A DNA stretch of 64,000 nucleotides from Gnetum montanum (taxonomy: Eukaryota > Streptophyta > Gnetopsida > Gnetales > Gnetaceae), in the NCBI GenBank assembly GCA_015680685.1, contig MNCI01023383.1:332972-396971 (forward strand), in the 5' to 3' direction. Positions 12,720 to 24,830 of this stretch are shown piece by piece (position 1 is the stretch's first letter; every line of letters starts with the position of its first letter). The translations under genes were made by a program, and so were the position numbers. The notes under the pieces are model-generated. The model made no database searches. It was not told where the DNA came from and saw nothing but the letters and a program-made list of their open reading frames with translations.

Positions 12720-14250
12720 TGTGTTTGTAGGACTTTCACAAGAATACAACATGACAACATGCAAGTATCTTCACTCACCTCTAGTCCTCATAGAGCCCCA
12801 TGGTGATCTCACATGATGCATTGATTCACAATGCCTAGACCTTAAACCCATAGGCTACGATGAATACATAACATCTATAGAGGCATTACTAAATTAGCTC
12901 GACCATTTAGTTAAGGCTCTAGATTTAGAGGCAGGTGACATCACTAAGGATCCCCTTGTTGAAATCCCTGTAGCAACACCTAGTGGTGAGGCAAAGGCAT
13001 TGAAACTTAGTTCCTTTCTAGAGCCTTAATATGCCTAGAACATCACTAAAGTTCTCAACAACAACATTAAGACATTGGCATGGTCTTACAAAGACATGTC
13101 AGGCCTACATCCTTGCATAGTGCAACATAACATAATCCTCAATCTCAACATTAAGCTAGTCAAGAAAAAAGCACATAAGGTTAGGCCTAAAGTGGTGTTG
13201 GTAGTCCATGATGAAATCACTGAGGTCTACAAAGTTGGTTTCATCTAGGTATTTAACTATGTAGACTAGGTCTCTAATATTATGGTTGTGCCCAAGAAAA
13301 ATGAAAGTATACATATTTACATAGACTTTAGGAAACTAAACAAGGTAACCATTAAAGAAGATTTCATGTTGCCTAGTATTGATCAATTAATCGATACCAC
13401 AACTAGTCATGCCTTGTTATCCTTTATGAATGGGTTCTCAAGGTACAACCAAATTCAGATCAACCCAAATCACTAGCTTAGTACTACCTTTATGACTCCT
13501 TAGGGTACATTTTTTTACATCATGATGCCTTTTAAACTTAAGAATGTAGGAGTGACTTATCAACATGCCATGACATACATCTTTAGCAACTACATGTTAG
13601 GTTTGCTTAATGATTACATTAACAACATAGCAATTAAGTCCAAAGTAGCACACAACCATGCAGATGACTTAAACCTTGTGCTCAAATGTTGTCTGGAACA
13701 CGATCTTTGGTTAGACCCCATGAAATATATTTTTGGCATTAAGATGGGTTGGATGCTTGGTTTCATAGTATTTAAAGCAAGAATATGTGTACACCCTAAT
13801 AAGGTTAAGAACATTACCAACTTAGCACCACTAGCTAACCTTAAGGAGCTATGAGAATTGCAAGGTAGATTGCAATTTATATGTAGGTTTATCACATGGT
13901 TGACTAATAAGTTGAGCCAATGCAACATTTTCTCAAGAAAGGAGTCCACTTTGAGTGGATGGCTCAATGCCAAGAGGCATTTGACAACCTTAAATAGGAG
14001 CTAGCTCAACTTCTAATAGTCCACCCTCCACAAGGAGATAAACCCTTTTACATTCACCTTATTACCTCTAACATGTCCATCACTTCTTTGCTTTGTCAAA
14101 AGGAAGATGATGGTATAGAGGTCCCTGTATACTAATTAAGCTATGCATTGGTTTCCTATAATGCAAAGTATAACGATGTGGAGAAGAATTGCTTTGCCTT
14201 AGTCTTTGCACTCAAGAAGTGGAGGCACTATCTTTTCTACAGTTAAATCA
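12720..14250 (+). pseudogene. Ty3/gypsy (Tat-like) reverse transcriptase and first RNase H
   Basis: Continuous homology in one main frame gives WSYKDMSGLHPCIVQH, then KKAHKVRPK, VVPKKNESIHIYIDFRKLNK (13282 on), QLIDTTTSHALLSFMNGFSRYNQI, MMPFKLKNVGVTYQHAM and then RNase H (FALVFALKKWRHYL near 14180-14235). The catalytic YVDD is YINN (Asn codons at 13621-13626), so the polymerase is dead. Stops sit where Gln or Trp is expected (VGFI*VFNYVD*VSN; TP*GTFFY) and at an Arg position (KEL*ELQGRLQF, TGA). These are C-to-T or G-to-A changes. Confidence 0.85.
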
Positions 14251-14359
14251 ACATCATCTGCAAGAGTAACGTACAATGAGCAATTACAATGAACACTTAC
14301 AAGAGTAGTCGCATTCCATAATGAAAGTCCATAATAGTAGATTTTGACCTACATTACAT

Positions 14360-14940
14360 TACACAAGCCTCAACCAAAGGTCAAGCTATAGCCACACAAC
14401 TCATAGCTTCGCCTATCAATGATCAAGCAACAATCAATCTAGAATTCTTAAATGAGCATGTCAATCGCATCAACCAAGTGTCTAACAACTTCAAGGCACT
14501 CTTGCACTTTGAAAATGCTTTGACCTCCAAAGGGGGTAGTGCCACTGTCATTATCACACTTCCCTCTAGGGAGATCTGACCCTTTGTATATCGTTTTGCA
14601 TTCCCATGCACTAACAACATGGTGGAGTATGAAGGTTCCCTCTGGGGTATCCTAGTAGCTCACAACCTAGGAATCCAAAACATAGCAATCTAAGGAAACT
14701 TATAGTTAGTGATCAACCAAGTCACAAAGGTCTACACTTGTAAAGCCCAACATTTACAACCTTATTATGACCTAGCAAAGCACTTGATTAAACAATTTGC
14801 AACCACAAATGGCCAATACATTCCCTACAACAAAAATGCCATTGTCGATGCCTTAGCAACATTAGTTGTAAGCATTGCACCTAACATGTTTCATGTGTTG
14901 TCCATCTCAGTGGTGGATTTCCCTATGCCTATCACATAAA
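14360..14940 (+). pseudogene. Second RNase H (aRNH-type) of the Tat-like element
   Basis: Motifs in order are NMVEYEGSLWGILVAHNLGI, then GNL*LVINQV where GDSQLVINQV is usual, then YTCKAQHLQPYYDLAKHLI, and finally NKNAIVDALATL. A second, archaeal-type RNase H after the RT-RH unit is a known hallmark of plant Tat-lineage gypsy elements, and it supports the lineage call. The catalytic Asp of the GDSQ motif is Asn and the Gln codon is TAG, again transition decay. Confidence 0.75.
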
Positions 14941-15064
14941 TCACTAAAATCACATCCATAGCCATAGTTAGCACAGCCCATGCAATAGAATGGTACAATG
15001 ACGTGAAGGCGTACCTTCAATAGGGTGAACCTCTATAGCATCTAACCACTACCCAAAAGGATGT

Positions 15065-15337
15065 AGTGTGTAAATGATCATGGTAGTTAGCAACAATGAA
15101 GTGCAAACGATCATTGAACAAGTCCACAGGGGACTATGTGGAGGTCACATAGCACCCATGGTAATGGGAGCAAAAATTAGATGCTTAGGCTACTATTGGC
15201 TTTACATAGAGTGTGACTACATCTCTAAGGTTAAGATGTGCGATATTTGTCAACAGCATGGTAACTTAATGCATGTGCCACCAACTGAACTACACACAAT
15301 GCATAGCATAGTCCACTATGACTATAAACTAGCATAG
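15065..15337 (+). pseudogene. Integrase N-terminal zinc-binding domain, truncated
   Basis: The frame from 15074 has the gypsy integrase HHCC domain: EQVHRGLCGGHIAPMVMGAK, LGYYWLYIECDYI, CDICQQHGNLMHVPPTELH. The sequence matches Tat-lineage integrases up to the PTELH motif. It then runs straight into a minisatellite, so the DDE catalytic core is absent. A deletion or repeat expansion at about 15305 removed it. Confidence 0.85.
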
Positions 15338-15690
15338 AAGTTCGCTATGACTCTAAATTAGCACCATAAGTCTACTACAACTATAAACTAGCACAACACA
15401 AGGCCACTATGACTATAAACTAGCATAGCACTCATCCGCTATGATGTTAAACTGGCATCCAAACCTCGAGTCTACTATGACTATAAACTAGCACAGACTA
15501 TCTGCCATGATGCTAAATTGGCATAGCTCATCCTTGGATCATGATGCTAAACTGACAAAGAAGCATGTTCATTATGATGTTAAAATAGCATGTAGCAGTC
15601 TACTAGGACTATAAACTAGGCTTATGGTCTGCTAGGACCTTAAACTAGTAAAACACATGGTCTACTATGACCTTAAACTAGGTTTGCATC
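15305..15690 (+). repeat. Minisatellite 'ctatgactataaactagca'
   Basis: About ten diverged units of CTATGA(c/t)(t/g)(a/t)TAAACTAGCA separated by 15-20 bp spacers, with a period of 30-40 bp. The array replaces the integrase core. It is the same family as the arrays at 6290-6560 and 12500-12620. Confidence 0.8.
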
Positions 15691-17217
15691 ACTCACACAT
15701 GGTTGTATGAGCAAGCAAGCAAGAATAATCTTAACTCCCCCCTCCCCACCCTTTCCACTTCACTGAACCACATACGTGAGGACACTGTAGTCCTAGAATG
15801 GATTTCGTATTAATGGGAGAGACCTCTAGAACATTCTTAGCATTACTACCCCTTGGCATTTTATTAGTCTTCTAGAGCTCTTGTTATCAATGTGTCCTCT
15901 AGGCAGCACTTGCAGCACTACTAGTTCTAGGCAGTATGTGTATCATTATGGCCCCATCATTTTGCTAATTTTTTGGGCTCTTGCCATTACATGGGCTTGG
16001 GAGCACTCACAATGTTAAGGCGCTCAGCCATGTTTTTGGTCTTTTGAGCTCTTGTCGATGGCATGAACTCTTGAGCACTTGCATCATTACTACCCTTGAG
16101 CATTTAGCTAATCTTTCTAGACAATTGCCATCAATTTGACCTCTATAGCATTTGTAGCATTCTCAACCCTTGGCACCTTTACTATCTTTTCAAACACTTG
16201 CAACTAGCTCAACTATTGTAGCATTTGCAACACCCTCACATTCAGTAGTTTAGTCACATCTCATGCTATGTGGTTGTTTTCTTGTTTTCTCTAAGTTGTG
16301 TTTGTAGGATGAAGCCTCAAAGGCGGTTGTGCATAAATGCATCATATTGTAGCAGCAAGTCACCACATTTCTCTAATGTGCATGATTGGACTATCCAAGC
16401 CACTCAAGAGTGAATATCCCTATTACCCCCACTATAGCCTACTTGCATTTGCCCCTTTACCTTGCATTCCCTTGCCTTCCCCTACATCACTGAGCTTGTA
16501 AACCCTTTTGATGCATATGGCACCCTTTAAGTTAACCCCAAAATCCATGGTTGATGTAGTATAACTCGTCTAGTGGGGAGCCTCTATGGGCTAGTCAAAG
16601 CCCAAGTGGATGTAACGCAAATCATCCCAGAGAGGAAACACCTATCCCACAAATGCAACATGGTTGCCTTGAAGCAAATCCCATTAGGTGGCATGCAATC
16701 CACCTGATGGGAAGCATCCCACAGCTAGCATTTTACAATGTGCAAAACCCAAAGCAAGTTCACCTCGTAGTAAAAAAAATTAGCAGAGCTACAATTTCAC
16801 AATAGGTCCAACCCTAAATCCATGCTAATTCTCTCATAAGAATTATAACAAGAGATCACAATTTCAAGAGTGAGCCATTCTGGTACCATGGATGTTGACA
16901 CTCTCATAAGTATTTTGATAAGAGGTCACTATTTTGGCAATAAGCCACCTTGGTGCCATGATCACTATTAGTCATGCTAACTCCACATCTTGCAGCATGA
17001 CATCCTATTTGCATTTTTCCTCCCCTACCATCCTTAGCACATTCCCTACACCCTTCCCCTTCAGCATACCACAACCCTTGGCACTCTTGAGCATGGTGCA
17101 GTGACATCTAGTTAGGTATTGACAAGCGATGTTGGTGATAGGCCTACTGTGGTGTTTTGTTTTTCTTTATTAACATCTCTTGGGCCACTCTTCCAAACAT
17201 CAACAAAGAGGAACCAA
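15691..17217 (+). other. Non-coding 3' region of the Tat-like element, ending in a putative PPT
   Basis: There is no supported gene. The text has recurring 'gagca(c/t)ttgcatcatt' phrases (15850-16220). Just before the LTR, 'caacaaagaggaaccaa' (about 17201-17217) is a purine-rich run in the polypurine-tract position. A long non-coding 3' region is usual in this lineage. Confidence 0.5.
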
Positions 17218-18882
17218 TGAAACACTACCAAATTTGGGCCATCGTGTCTCAACTACAAATTTATCTAAGTGTCAACACAAGGTAAATTTTTTCTCTAAGT
17301 GTTGGGCCTACACTCTTCACTACTAGGACTACACTCGAGAGCATAGTCAACATAGTCTACAACACAAGTCTAGATTTACAAGATTTTTCTAAGTGTCAAG
17401 AGTATCTACAAATTTTTCTATGTGTCAAACTATGCTCTCATTGCCAAGACTCCACCCTAAAGTATAGTTAGCATAGTCAACATACAAATGGCCAATTTTG
17501 CAAATTTTCCTAAGTGTCAAGCCAGAAGTTGTCAAGCTTGCTTGGCATGGAAGAAATAGTTTGACAAAATTTCTAACTATTGTGACTATGATTCCTACTA
17601 TGCTCTAGAGCTTAGCCAGTATAGTTTGCACAGAGACATCAAGTTCTGTAAAATTTTTCTAAGTGCCAAGGCTATGCTCTCACTACTAAGACTACACTCT
17701 AGAGCATAGTCAACATAGTCAGCACTGAAGCTCAAAGTTTGCAAAATTTTTCTAACTGTTGGGACTATGCTTCAAAGAATAGTCAACGTAGTCTACCAGA
17801 ATAGCCTCCAAAAGCCTCCAGAACATAGCACCAGCCTTCACATCAGCTTTGACACACCTTCGACAAGCAAGATTAGTAATTTGCATTTTTTTTGCATCCC
17901 CCATTTGTCCCAAAATTGTACTTATTCTTAACACCATTCAAGAAGGTGAACAGTGTAGTCTTGGAGTGTAGTCTCCAAACTTGCACTATTTTGCATTATT
18001 TTTAGGTACATTGAAGTTTTTCCAACACTAGCACATGTAGTTTGATTAGTGTAGTCATAGTTTGGCAGTCTCACGGGGTCCATTGAAGCACACCAGTAGA
18101 ACACCATTTACTTCAATGAGAGTGTAGTTGGGTGTAGCGTAGTCCCAACTACCCCTTTGCCATGTGGCACCCGATCTGCAATTCATGGCAACCCTAATCC
18201 TACAAATACCCCAACACTCTACATTTTATGGGTTGGAAACTCTTACATTTAGTTGGCAAATCTACATTTTTAGCATTCTTGCATTCGAGTGCACTTGGCA
18301 TTTCAACAGACTCCGAGCTACCATTTGGCACCATTGCACACCATCATAGGACACCACCATAGACCACTACAACCCATGGGACACCATGGCAACCAACCTA
18401 GCAAGCATAGACACCATATCAGATGTCAATCTTTGTACCTTAACACCCTAAGACTGTGACTACGTTGCCTACTATGCTTATTTGTACACCACGTACCTCC
18501 TCGTCTTTCCTAGAGTTGACTACGCTCCCTCTATTTAGGGTGGTGCTGCTCTCTCTGTCACTCTCTTCTATGCATTTTTCTAGAATTTTATTTGCATTCT
18601 AGCATTTACTTGCATTCTTCACTATTTTTTGTATATAACTATGCATTAACACCTTTTTTTTTGGGGGAAACCCTTAACTATGCTCACCTCCATTCAAACA
18701 TTGTGCAAGTGCTTAACAACATTTTGACATGGCATCCCATAAGTCCCAGTTTGATCAACAAGATTGTTCTAGGCACCTCGTCTCCACCTCCAATAAGCCC
18801 TCACCTAGATGCAAGCTTAAGCTATACACACCACAAACCTTTCAATGTACCATTCTAGCCTCCAATGTTTTTGGTCACTATA
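17218..18882 (+). mobile_element. LTR (about 1.67 kb), probable 3' LTR of the Tat-like element
   Basis: It begins TGAAACACTACCAAATTTGGG and is homologous end to end with the solo LTR at 27292-29020, which defines both borders. U3 holds diverged repeats of 'tttttctaagtgtcaag' plus 'ctctagagcatagtcaacatagt'. The TATA-box position carries TACAAATA (about 18201) where the other copy has CTATAAATA. The end reads ...ggtcactata, where the other copy ends in CTACA. No matching 5-bp target duplication was found around this copy (ACCAA before, GGCTG after), consistent with it being one LTR of a pair whose partner is lost. Confidence 0.75.
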
Positions 18883-18889
18883 GGCTGCA

Positions 18890-20350
18890 CTCAATTTTCT
18901 ATTGATAGTGCCTATGGACATATGCACATCTAAAAGTGTAGATACGTCTAGTATAGATGCTGCAAGTGCATTAAGAGCTTCTATGATTTAGTTAGCAACC
19001 ACTTCTATGGCTATCTCTTGCCCTTGGTGCATCACTAGTATAGTTACTCCCTCACACTTATTCAAGCATACCAAAAGGGAGGTAGAATTCCCAGAGATTC
19101 CTAGGAATAAATGGTGTTGAGATAGAGACATCATCATCTCGCAAGCACTGGGATTCAATCTCGTAGGTAGCGACATTTATTGGGATGAAACTATTGGACC
19201 TTCTCCTTCCATCTAACTAATTTTTCAAGACACCTCATTAAGATGACACATTGTAGGTCAATATGCAGATGGATATTCATCACTTGTTCCTGCTTGTTGC
19301 TCCTACTCATGCAAGAGCTATTCTCAAATTTCATGTAAATTCTCAATGGCTGTGCAAGCCTTCAGAAATATTTTCTTGAGTGGGTGGTGGAGGTGGTGGT
19401 TGTAACTCCTCTTCTTTAGACACAATAGGTGTCTTTTCCTTCATCATTTCAGACCAAGAGTCTACAAGAGTATGTTTGATTGTGTCATTGGCATAGCAGA
19501 TTATCTTTGCCCTTTTGCAAAGTTTTTAGATGAGGCATGGGAAAGGTAGGGTTTTTCTTCCACATTCATTTACTTTGAAACACTTCTCTATCTCTAGATA
19601 AATCAATTGTGTAAGGTTTGCTAGAAATATTCCACTTAGAGTGGCACATGCTCAAGTGGAGAAGGCAATCATTTTATTGGGCCTCATCATCGAGTTAAGG
19701 AGATAGGCCACTATCTTGAAGTATATGTGTTCCACCAATGTGAGCATGTCAAAATCCTTATGGTCAACCCCATTATGTCCACTTCTTTTTGGCCTCAAGA
19801 TCATCTTGTGTAGATAGTTTTGCCAGTTGTGTTCTAGAATCAAGTAATTCAAGGGCCTGCACAATGGCTTCAGCTGAGTAGGATACTTGAATGTCCTTGA
19901 TTTTCATCGTGGAGCCTAACCTTCTATTGTTCTAGAAGAGGTATGTCTCTTCCATGTAACACATTCCACTGGAAGTGATGATTGGCCACATGGGATATGT
20001 TTGCAATTATGTCTTCACCTCTACTACAACATGCTCTAAGAATGGCCTAAAGTTTAGTTTCTGGAGAACTAAGCATTGGACATCACATGGCCTGATTATG
20101 TCGAGGTAGGCTTGTGTTAGTATGACTTCAAGTCTTGGTATGGGCCCTGGTGCCTCTCCTCTCTATAATTTTTCTATTATAGCCTCTTCTTTGAGAATCT
20201 ATCTAATAGATTCCACTTTGGTCTCCTCTCGAAGAAGTCCCATTGCATGGGTTTCTTTTGCCTATTCCTAGGCTTATTCTTGTTGGCCCCTTCTAGTTTT
20301 GGGTCGTTTCTCCTTTGGTTGAGATGTTCTTCCCTCCTGTGATTATTTTA
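18890..20350 (-). pseudogene. Unknown retroelement-associated ORF, copy 1 (decayed)
   Basis: The minus-strand translation is protein-like with scattered stops. A stretch from about 19990 down to 19750 reads CYMEETYLF*NNRRLGST, then a segment with EAIVQALELL, then AKLSTQDDLEAKKKW. It aligns by eye with the plus-strand ORF at 59480-61880, which has WYLGEMY*FCHNKEEGTT, then EALNIPN, then AYLSTRSNIETRKLW. I do not recognise the family; both copies lie downstream of gypsy gag or pol in retroelement context. The lower part (19400-18950) shows no clear motif. Confidence 0.5.
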
Positions 20351-20559
20351 GTCTTGGTGCCATTTGTAATCACATCATGACCATGGGTTAGCAACTATTG
20401 TGTAACATGAAACAATTGGAATACCTTATCTCATCAGGAATAGTAAATCTAGCTAAGTTGTGATTATAGTTGATTTCATTAATTTTAATTATTAAAATAT
20501 TTATGTTTTGATGTTGATAAATGATTATAGTCATATCAGAGGTCGTTGTATTTATTAAC

Positions 20560-21400
20560 CCTTTGGGGGCCAAAAATTTGTGTTAAACACCTTAAGGTTT
20601 GTAGCCCCCATGACGAAGAGCTTACCTACGATAGCTGCAAGATTGAAGAACAAGGTGACTTGTACAAATAGTTGGAAATTTATGGGCTCTAGAACATTGT
20701 GGGCTCTCAAAAAAGGAAAAAACTCTTCTCTTGTTGTGAAGAAAATGATAAAAAATTTCAAAGTGTCAAATGGTATTTATAGAATTTTTTGTTATGTTTA
20801 TTGGGCCTAGTCAATGTGGCCCAGTCAATGGGGTTGGCTGTGATGACTAGGCCTAGTTGACACAGCTAGTAACCATCATTGACTTTGGTCAGAATTTAAA
20901 AATACAAGGAATTTTTGAGTGAAATTAGAGTCAAATGAAAGCCCAAAAAGCCACAAACATGATGAAAATAGTAGAAGAGGGTGTTGGAGCTTAGAAAATT
21001 GAGAAAATGGTTGGAGAATGAAGTTTTATGAAGGTTTTAAGGAGCACAGAGCTAGATGTACAATAGGGCACACAAAAGATAGGATTGTAGTAATGTCTAA
21101 GGTAAGGGACTTAATAATCCAAACTTAGAGATATGCAAGTGAGTCCTCCCCATAGTAGGCACATGCCCTTTTTACCCTTGCATAACCTCAACTAAGGAGT
21201 TTGTGGATCCCACAATTGATTAATGATCATGAAAAGTTAAGGAAAAACCTAGAAGGATCTATCCATGAATTCCAACACAGCAAACTAAGACATTGAGCAT
21301 AACATAGAAACTAGCAGTGAGGTGAGTTATGAGCAACATAGACGGATGATTGAGAAGGTGGGATGGAATCCCATATTGAGGTCATAAGAAGTTCCTTATC
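20560..21400 (-). mobile_element. LTR-like segment, minus orientation
   Basis: The reverse complement carries a TATA box (TTCTATAAATACC at about 20773-20785). Upstream of it is a 'gggcctagtcaatg / cagtcaatggggttgg' repeat region resembling the family-A LTR near 30970-31100 (tatttataggcaaga... catcaatggggcctag). It could be the 3' LTR of the minus-strand family-A element. The borders are not resolved. Confidence 0.4.
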
Positions 21401-22480
21401 AAGTTTTATGTTTACAATGATTCTAGAAGATCCATCCTTAGTCCAAATCAAAACCAACCAATTCCAATGAATTCACATCGCCACTCTAAGACTGATCCAT
21501 CCCTTTAAGACACAAGAGTACTTCCATAAAACAACCACCACTCCATAAAGAGAAGAAAAGAGAAATAGAAAGTAAGATAGGGCCTTAGTTAGAGGGGACC
21601 TTTAGGCATGGGTAACATATCTTTTTAGTCCCATAACTAGTGCTTGTAAACCATTTATTTGTCTAAGGAGTGTGCTTTGAATTCCCATCATGTTTTTTTT
21701 TTTATTTTGGATGGGAACCACACCATGCAAAGAAATTATCTGACTTTCTATGATTGGTTGATATGGAATAGTAAGAAGCCAATGAAAACACTCAAAAAGC
21801 CAAGTAAGTAGAATAGTACAAAGAGTATTGAGTTTCCTTGAATTCACACCCTACATAGACCTTTGAATCCTTCCAAATGCTGGAAACTACCAAGGTCAAC
21901 AATTTATTAAAAGTTTATTTAATGAAAGGAACCTCAAAATTATAGAACAGGGAAAACCATAGAGCTTGTGGATGGATGAATGACATGGACTCACTACTTG
22001 TTTCATGAAAAATAAACCATGTCTTAGTCATCCAACATCAAAATTCAAAAATAGGAACTAGACATTAACAATCACAACATTAAGCATAAACCACCATTAG
22101 TAAACAACATTGGCACTATATCATGTGGTAATAAAGCACTTTTATTAGCAAAAATAATGGAAATTCATAAAAAAAATAAAGTGATATATATAAGAAAGTA
22201 TAAAATATTTAAGAAAGATAAAACACACTAATGATGTAAAAAAATCGAGAAAATGGGTAAAAATCAATAAAGTGTAAAAAAAATATGTGTAAAGAAAAGG
22301 TGAAAAACTAAGGAGCCATGTGGATGGTTAGCATAGATGGCTATCTCCCCCACGACTAAGTTGGAAGGAGGAGATCCAAAAAACTAAGCATGGTTGTCCA
22401 TCTGATAAGGTAGTAGTTGCACTGGCTTGTCTTGACTCCAAAAAAGGTTTCACTTATTGGATGTTGATTAGCTACTTCTT
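21401..22480. other. AT-rich DNA, no gene seen
   Basis: No coding or structural feature is supported. 22140-22310 is a poly(A)/(T)-rich tract with 'aaaaaaatgtgtaaagaaaagg'-type low complexity. Candidate LTR ends were looked for and not found. Confidence 0.4.
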
Positions 22481-23510
22481 GTCTAGGCTTTAGCTTTGTA
22501 GATTAACATGGGCCAAGAGGAAAAAGTTTCATCAATTATATAAGATCCCTTCCACAATGTTTGGAACTTTGTTTTTTGGGGTACATGTGTGGGGTTCCAA
22601 TAGATAAACTTATCTCCAAGTTGAAATTTTACTTTTTGGATTCTCAAGTCATGCTATTACTTGCTGAATTCCTTATGCACTTCATTTGAAGATAGGGCCA
22701 CCAATTGATTTTCATCTAGCATGTTGAGATTAATCAGTCTTTCTTTTTGTGCTAGACTCAGGTCAATGCCCAAGTCGCAGGATGTTGAAAGTATATGGAG
22801 CTTGGATTGAACTAGAAGCATTAGACATTTTCTATACAAAAAATCATAGGGAGAGTAGCCTATGGGGAGTTTCCACATGGAGTGGTAGGCCCAAAAGGAC
22901 ATTGTTGAGTTTTGTGCTCCAATCTCTCCTATATTTGCTTATAGTCCTTGTTAGGATCTTTGTAATATCCCTATTAGTTACCTCTGCTTAACCATTGGCT
23001 TGGGGGTGATAGGGTGTTATTAATTTATGTTTGACCCCTANTCCATCACATCCATGTCCAATGGAAGGTGGTATATCATCATAGAAATTAACTACTACAC
23101 CAAATGGGTAGAAGCAGTAGTCGTCATTGACTGTACATCATCCAATGTTGCTCAATTTGTACAACAAAATGTTGTAAATAGGTTTGGGGTGCCATGGGTA
23201 CTAATTTTTGACAATGGAACTTATTTTACAAGTGTAAATTTTTTAAAACTCATGCAATGCTTAGGGGTCAAACATAAANCAAGGACCTGTGTGAGCATCC
23301 TGGAGAACGCAAAATTGATCTGCATCAAGAACACACCAATGAACCAGGCCATCGATGCATGCCTTGTAAAGGTGTCTGTTGATTTCCATAAAGTACTTTG
23401 CCTAATGAATAAAGTATTATTTATTTCTCTAGTCCAAATATTATGGCATCTCCTGGGTGAGAAAGTAAGTGATAATGCCATCATACCATTTTGATTCATT
23501 GGGCACTTAG
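22480..23510 (-). pseudogene. Ty3/gypsy integrase (family A), broken by an inverted contig
   Basis: Read on the minus strand: an N-terminal HHCC part (23510-23280, ending LQDAHTGPC), then, after flipping the N-bounded piece 23042-23278, the catalytic core (WYIIIEINYYTKWVEA, NRFGVPWVLIFDNGTYF), then ITPYHPQANG*AE (about 23000), WAYHSMWKLPIGYSPYDFLY (about 22902-22840) and the C-terminal GDKFIYW... LWKGSYII (to about 22480). The integrase would join element DNA to the chromosome. Stops at Gln/Trp-type positions show it is dead. Confidence 0.85.
23042..23278 (+). other. N-bounded contig in inverted orientation
   Basis: The piece lies between single Ns at 23041 and 23279 and encodes the integrase core on the plus strand, while the flanks encode the same integrase on the minus strand. 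The last 17 bases inside (taggggtcaaacataaa) are the reverse complement of the bases just before the left N. Flipping the piece therefore overlaps its end with the left flank and restores one reading direction. This is a scaffolding error. Confidence 0.9.
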
Positions 23511-23519
23511 TCATTTATT

Positions 23520-24830
23520 ACCCATGTAAAGAGGAGTTCATCTAGAAATTGATCAAAGTGTAGACTCTCCTCCTCTTTATTATTCAATCTTAACTCAAAG
23601 AGGTGGTCATTTATCACATTCTTAGTTCTTTTCCGATCTACCATTGTAAGATCAAATTTCTACAAGATCATGAGCCATTGTATGATATGGGGACTCATCA
23701 TTGGCTTATTCATTAGGAAGCAAATGGAACTATTATCTATATGCACAAACACTTTGTAGCCAAGCACATAGTGCCTAAAATTTTTGAGAGTATACACCAT
23801 TGCCATTAGTTCTTTTCTAGTTGTGGTGTAATTTAACTATGCATCCACAATGCTTTGGCTTGTGTAGTAGATGTAATATGGACGTTTCTTATCATCCAAC
23901 TACATAAGCATAGCTCCCAAGGCATAATTAGATGCATCTATCATTATATGAAATGGCCTAGACTAGTTTGGTGCCCATAAAATTGGATTTTCTATGAGTT
24001 TTTCCTTTAATTATTGGAATGTATGTTCACACTTCCTAGTTAAGAAAAATGGAGCATCTTTTTTTGTAAGCTCAACCAATGGATTTGCAATCTTAGAGAA
24101 ATTCTCTATAAAGCACTAGTAGTAGCCAGTGTGTCCAAGGAATGATCAGATGTCTTTGACTATCTCTTGTTGGCATGTAATTCCTTGAATGACCCTTATC
24201 TTTTCAGGGTCTACCTTAATCCCTGCCTAAGTAATTTTGTGTCTGAGTACTATGCCCTCCTAGACCATTAAATGGCTTTTCTACCAATTAAGCCTTAAGG
24301 TTTATTTTAACACATCTTTTTAGTTCCTACTTAAGGTGATCTATGGCTTGCTCAAATGTAACCCCGTATATAGAAAAGTCATCCATAAAGACCTCTACCT
24401 CACTACCAATCTACTATTGAAAAATGCTAAGGAGCAAGCATTGAAATGTTGTAGGGGCATTGCATAAACCAAATGACATCTTACAATATGAAAAAGTCCC
24501 CTAGGGGCTCATGAATATTATCTTGGCCTAATCTTCTAGTGTAATCTAGATTTGGTTATAGCCACTATAACCATCCAAGAAGCTATAATAGTAATGCCCA
24601 GAAATGGTGTCCAACACTTGGTCCACAAATGACATTGAAAAATGATATTTAAATGTTGCCATATTCAATAGCCTAAAGTCAATGCAAAGTTGTCACTTGC
24701 CATCTTTCTTTAGCACAATTACCAATGTGCTAACCCACTCATGATCTACAATGGGATAGATGAACCTTGCACTGAGGAGTTGTTCTATTTCCTCTTTGAT
24801 GATTTACTTCAATTTGGGGTTCAACCACCT
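23520..24830 (-). pseudogene. Ty3/gypsy reverse transcriptase and RNase H (family A)
   Basis: On the minus strand, RT runs from about 24830: EEIEQLLSARFIYPI, VLKKDGK*QLCIDFRLLN, FLDGYSGYNQI, FGLCNAPTTFQ, and FMDDFSIYG with both catalytic Asp codons intact (24378-24383). The thumb/connection follows to about 24060, then RNase H: DASNYALGAMLM (about 23940-23905), YTTTRKELMAMVYTLKNFRHYV, FVHIDNSS. In-frame TAG/TAA codons occur throughout (for example SP*GTF where Trp is expected), so it is a pseudogene even though the RT active site survives. Confidence 0.88.

Noticed and set aside
15305-15690. CRISPR-like array of short repeats with spacers
   Set aside because: Units are diverged, spacers vary in length, the locus is eukaryotic and sits inside a retrotransposon; it is a minisatellite.
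17213-18887. Target-site duplication around the LTR at 17218
   Set aside because: ACCAA on the left and GGCTG on the right do not match; it is probably one LTR of a pair, not a solo LTR.
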